Assembly (NCBI GenBank): GCA_900045905.1
Contig: FCNS01000044.1
Location: 1-64,000 of the forward strand
Source of the DNA: Clostridiales bacterium CHKCI001
Lineage (GTDB): Bacteria > Bacillota > Clostridia > Lachnospirales > Lachnospiraceae
Direction: 5' to 3'
Length of the DNA stretch: 64,000 bases
Made by a program: the position numbers and the translations under genes. Shown one piece after another: positions 62,412 to 64,000 of this stretch (positions are counted from its first letter, which is position 1; each line of letters starts with the position of its first letter). A model generated the notes under the pieces. It searched no databases, was not told where the DNA came from, and was given only the letters and a program-made list of their open reading frames with translations.

Positions 62412-62951
62412 GTTTTAATCGCTTTAGAATGGTCTGATATTGATTTTAATAACCATTCTGTTAGCATTACAAAAAGTACAGGAATTGTAAAGAAAGAAAT
62501 TATTACAAAACCCCCCAAAACAAAATCTTCTATCCGTGTTGTTGCTATCCCTGATGTTGTTTTTGAATTACTGAAAGAATACCGCAAAGAACAACTGAAA
62601 TACCGATTATCTATTGGAAATCAATGGATTGGAGATAATTATATATTTATCCAATGGAATGGAAAACAAATGTACCCATCTACTCCTTATGCTGCTTTTA
62701 AGAAACTTATTAAGCGTTACAACAATACGGTTACTGACGAAACCCTAAAACTCCCAAATATTCCTTTACATGGACTCCGACATACTTCTGCTACTCTCCT
62801 TATTAGTCAAAATGTGGACGTTAAAACAGTTTCAGGAAGATTAGGGCATTCTCAAACGAGTACCACCATGGATATCTATGCTCATAGCTTGAAAAAAATG
62901 GATGAAGTAGCAGCAGAAACTTTAAATAATTTACTTTCTAAACAAGCATAA
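62412..62951 (+). pseudogene. int: 5'-truncated tyrosine integrase
   Basis: 179 codons of the catalytic domain from ALEWSDIDF to the stop. It keeps HGLRHTSATLL (His-xx-Arg), GRLGHSQTSTT (His) and the nucleophile Tyr in MDIYAHSL, but the N-terminal DNA-binding domains and the first catalytic Arg are gone. An internal ATG at 62670 is not a true start. Its 3' end faces tRNA-Arg 125 bases away, the normal place for an integrase. Confidence 0.9.
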
Positions 62952-62970
62952 AATCTCAAAAATTTTTGGA

Positions 62971-62992
62971 TAGTAGTCAAATAGTAGTCAAA
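62971..62992 (+). repeat. Tandem direct repeat after the integrase
   Basis: TAGTAGTCAAA twice in tandem. Such repeats near attachment sites often bind the integrase arm domain or excisionase. Confidence 0.5.
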
Positions 62993-62997
62993 CACAA

Positions 62998-63024
62998 AAA
63001 AGGCATCTAAAATGATGCTTTTTT
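62998..63024 (+). terminator. Terminator of the integrase
   Basis: AAAGGCATC...GATGCTTTT stem followed by TTTTATT on the plus strand. Confidence 0.65.
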
Positions 63025-63041
63025 ATTTTCCTTAAAACAGC

Positions 63042-63064
63042 AAAAAACCCTTGAATTTCAAGGG
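63042..63064 (-). terminator. Terminator of the rRNA-tRNA operon
   Basis: CCCTTGAAATTCAAGGG stem followed by TTTTTT on the minus strand, just past tRNA-Arg. Confidence 0.85.
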
Positions 63065-63075
63065 CTTTCTTATAG

Positions 63076-63149
<74 letters not shown>

Positions 63150-63167
63150 ATAATATTTAATTTTCAA

Positions 63168-63254
63168 TGCCGGCGACCGGAATCGAACCGGTACGGGAGT
63201 ATAAGTCCCGCAGGATTTTAAGTCCTGTGCGTCTGCCAGTTCCGCCACGCCGGC
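63168..63254 (-). tRNA. tRNA-Leu (TAA)
   Basis: 87 bases with the long variable arm of class II tRNA; acceptor GCCGGCG/CGCCGGC, anticodon loop CTTAAAA. Confidence 0.96.
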
Positions 63255-63259
63255 ATCAA

Positions 63260-63332
63260 TGGGACCTACAGGGCTCGAACCTGTGACCCTCTGCTTGTAA
63301 GGCAGATGCTCTCCCAGCTGAGCTAAGATCCC
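63260..63332 (-). tRNA. tRNA-Val (TAC)
   Basis: 73 bases; acceptor GGGATCT/AGGTCCC, anticodon loop CTTACAA. Confidence 0.96.
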
Positions 63333-63367
63333 ATATGAAATTAATTAGACATCATATTTTGTCTAAA

Positions 63368-63441
63368 CGACCCAGAAGGGACTCGAACCCTCGGCCTCCG
63401 CCGTGACAGGGCGGCGCTCTAACCAACTGAGCCACTGGGCC
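63368..63441 (-). tRNA. tRNA-Asp (GTC)
   Basis: 74 bases; acceptor GGCCCAG/CTGGGTC, anticodon loop CTGTCAC, discriminator G. Confidence 0.96.
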
Positions 63442-63472
63442 ATATTTATTTGGATACCTTTATCGTTGGCAA

Positions 63473-63546
63473 TGGACCTTCGGGGACTCGAACCCAGGAC
63501 CGACCGGTTATGAGCCGGTTGCTCTAACCAACTGAGCTAAAGGTCC
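63473..63546 (-). tRNA. tRNA-Met (CAT), elongator type
   Basis: 74 bases; acceptor GGACCTT/AAGGTCC, anticodon loop CTCATAA. It lacks the three G-C pairs of initiator tRNA in the anticodon stem; an Ile2 (lysidine) role cannot be fully excluded. Confidence 0.9.
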
Positions 63547-63550
63547 AAAA

Positions 63551-63623
63551 AGCCGATGATCGGACTCGAACCGATAACCTGCTGATTACAAATCAGCTGC
63601 TCTGCCAATTGAGCCACATCGGC
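63551..63623 (-). tRNA. tRNA-Thr (TGT)
   Basis: 73 bases; acceptor GCCGATG/CATCGGC, anticodon loop TTTGTAA. Confidence 0.95.
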
Positions 63624-63669
63624 ATGACTAATAATTAGCCATTGGCCACTACTCTAATCTGAGTAGTAA

Positions 63670-63741
63670 TGACTCCTACGGGAATCGAACCCGTGTTACC
63701 GCCGTGAAAGGGCGATGTCTTAACCGCTTGACCAAGGAGCC
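63670..63741 (-). tRNA. tRNA-Glu (TTC)
   Basis: 72 bases; acceptor GGCTCCT/AGGAGTC, anticodon loop CTTTCAC. Confidence 0.95.
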
Positions 63742-63772
63742 AATCTTAACAATATAGAAGATATCTTCTAAA

Positions 63773-63845
63773 CTCCCCGAGTAGGACTCGAACCTACGAC
63801 CCAACGGTTAACAGCCGTTTGCTCTACCGACTGAGCTATCGAGGA
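63773..63845 (-). tRNA. tRNA-Asn (GTT)
   Basis: 73 bases; acceptor TCCTCGA/TCGGGGA, anticodon loop CTGTTAA, discriminator G. First tRNA after 23S rRNA. Confidence 0.96.
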
Positions 63846-63958
63846 ATATCGGTATATGATATACCTTCAAAACTACACACAAAACTTCTTCATCCTATTT
63901 CCTATCCTTCTAACCTTCGAGTTCTTTCGCTCCTTCTTGCTCCCAAACTCTTCCTCAG

Positions 63959-64000
63959 GTTATGCCCTCGACCGATTAGTAACAGTCAGCTCCATACATT
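63959..64000 (-). rRNA. rrl: 23S rRNA, 3' end (partial)
   Basis: The minus strand reads GGAGCTGACTGTTACTAATC, then GGTCGAGGGCATAACC, the conserved 3' terminus of 23S rRNA. The rest is beyond the window. The 113 bases to tRNA-Asn hold no 5S rRNA. Confidence 0.95.

Noticed and set aside
62396-62587. 63-codon minus-strand frame
   Set aside because: Antisense to the integrase fragment; the membrane-like look comes from the reversed codons.
63846-63958. 5S rRNA between 23S and tRNA-Asn
   Set aside because: The 113-base spacer is AT-rich and lacks the conserved 5S segments.

Overview
The window looks like a chromosomal segment of an AT-rich, Gram-positive, endospore-forming Clostridia, most likely a Lachnospiraceae gut anaerobe. 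The supporting evidence is a spoIIID gene, the order tig-clpP-clpX-lon-engB, an L10-leader-controlled rplJ-rplL operon, an anaerobic (early cobalt insertion) cobalamin pathway, feoA-feoA-feoB iron uptake and strong GGAGG-type ribosome binding sites. Almost everything is on the minus strand. The species cannot be fixed from sequence reading alone.

Layout. 1-3.3 kb: the 5' end of an IS200/IS605-type tnpB cut by the window edge, then rmlA-rmlB-rmlD for dTDP-L-rhamnose synthesis (rmlC is not here). 3.4-11.2 kb: a surface-fibre locus of sortase, three TasA/camelysin-like proteins, a C-terminally anchored protein with a degenerate sorting signal, a SipW-type signal peptidase and a 1315-residue DUF11-like adhesin. 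This is the best candidate in the window for an undescribed cell-surface system. 11.4-19.6 kb: protein quality control (engB, lon, clpX, clpP, tig), broken between clpP and tig by TnpB/omega-RNA debris; then a DJ-1-like gene and a plus-strand CYTH gene. 19.7-24.8 kb: cls, rplL, rplJ, rplA, rplK, nusG, secE, rpmG. 24.9-32.6 kb: HAD phosphatase, two-component system, comF, recD2, an mreB-family gene and spoIIID.

32.6-36.4 kb is a ferrous-iron operon (DUF2325, two feoA, feoB, FeoB-associated Cys-rich protein) with a near-consensus promoter and DtxR-like palindromes. 36.4-56.3 kb is a cobalamin operon of about 20 genes behind a cobalamin riboswitch: cobalt ECF import (cbiMNQO), cobaltochelatase (cbiK), the corrin-ring enzymes (cbiL, H, F, G, D, J, ET, C, A), and the late genes cbiP, cobD, cbiB, cobU, cobT, cobS, cobC. 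Only the corrinoid adenosyltransferase and the early uroporphyrinogen/sirohydrochlorin steps are missing from this stretch. cbiL alone is inverted, and a second, degenerate CobU-like gene is present.

56.5-63.0 kb is an accessory island: small hydrophilic and frameshifted genes, an Xre regulator with a membrane protein, a holin-like toxin with a likely antisense RNA, and a decayed phage-satellite-like element. The satellite has a TerS-like HTH fragment, small genes split by single stops, an iteron-rich origin-like region, a 5'-truncated D5-type primase/helicase and a 5'-truncated tyrosine integrase meeting head to head. It lies next to the 3' end of tRNA-Arg. 63.0-64.0 kb is the tRNA tail of an rRNA operon (Arg, Leu, Val, Asp, Met, Thr, Glu, Asn) and the last bases of 23S rRNA, with no 5S between them.
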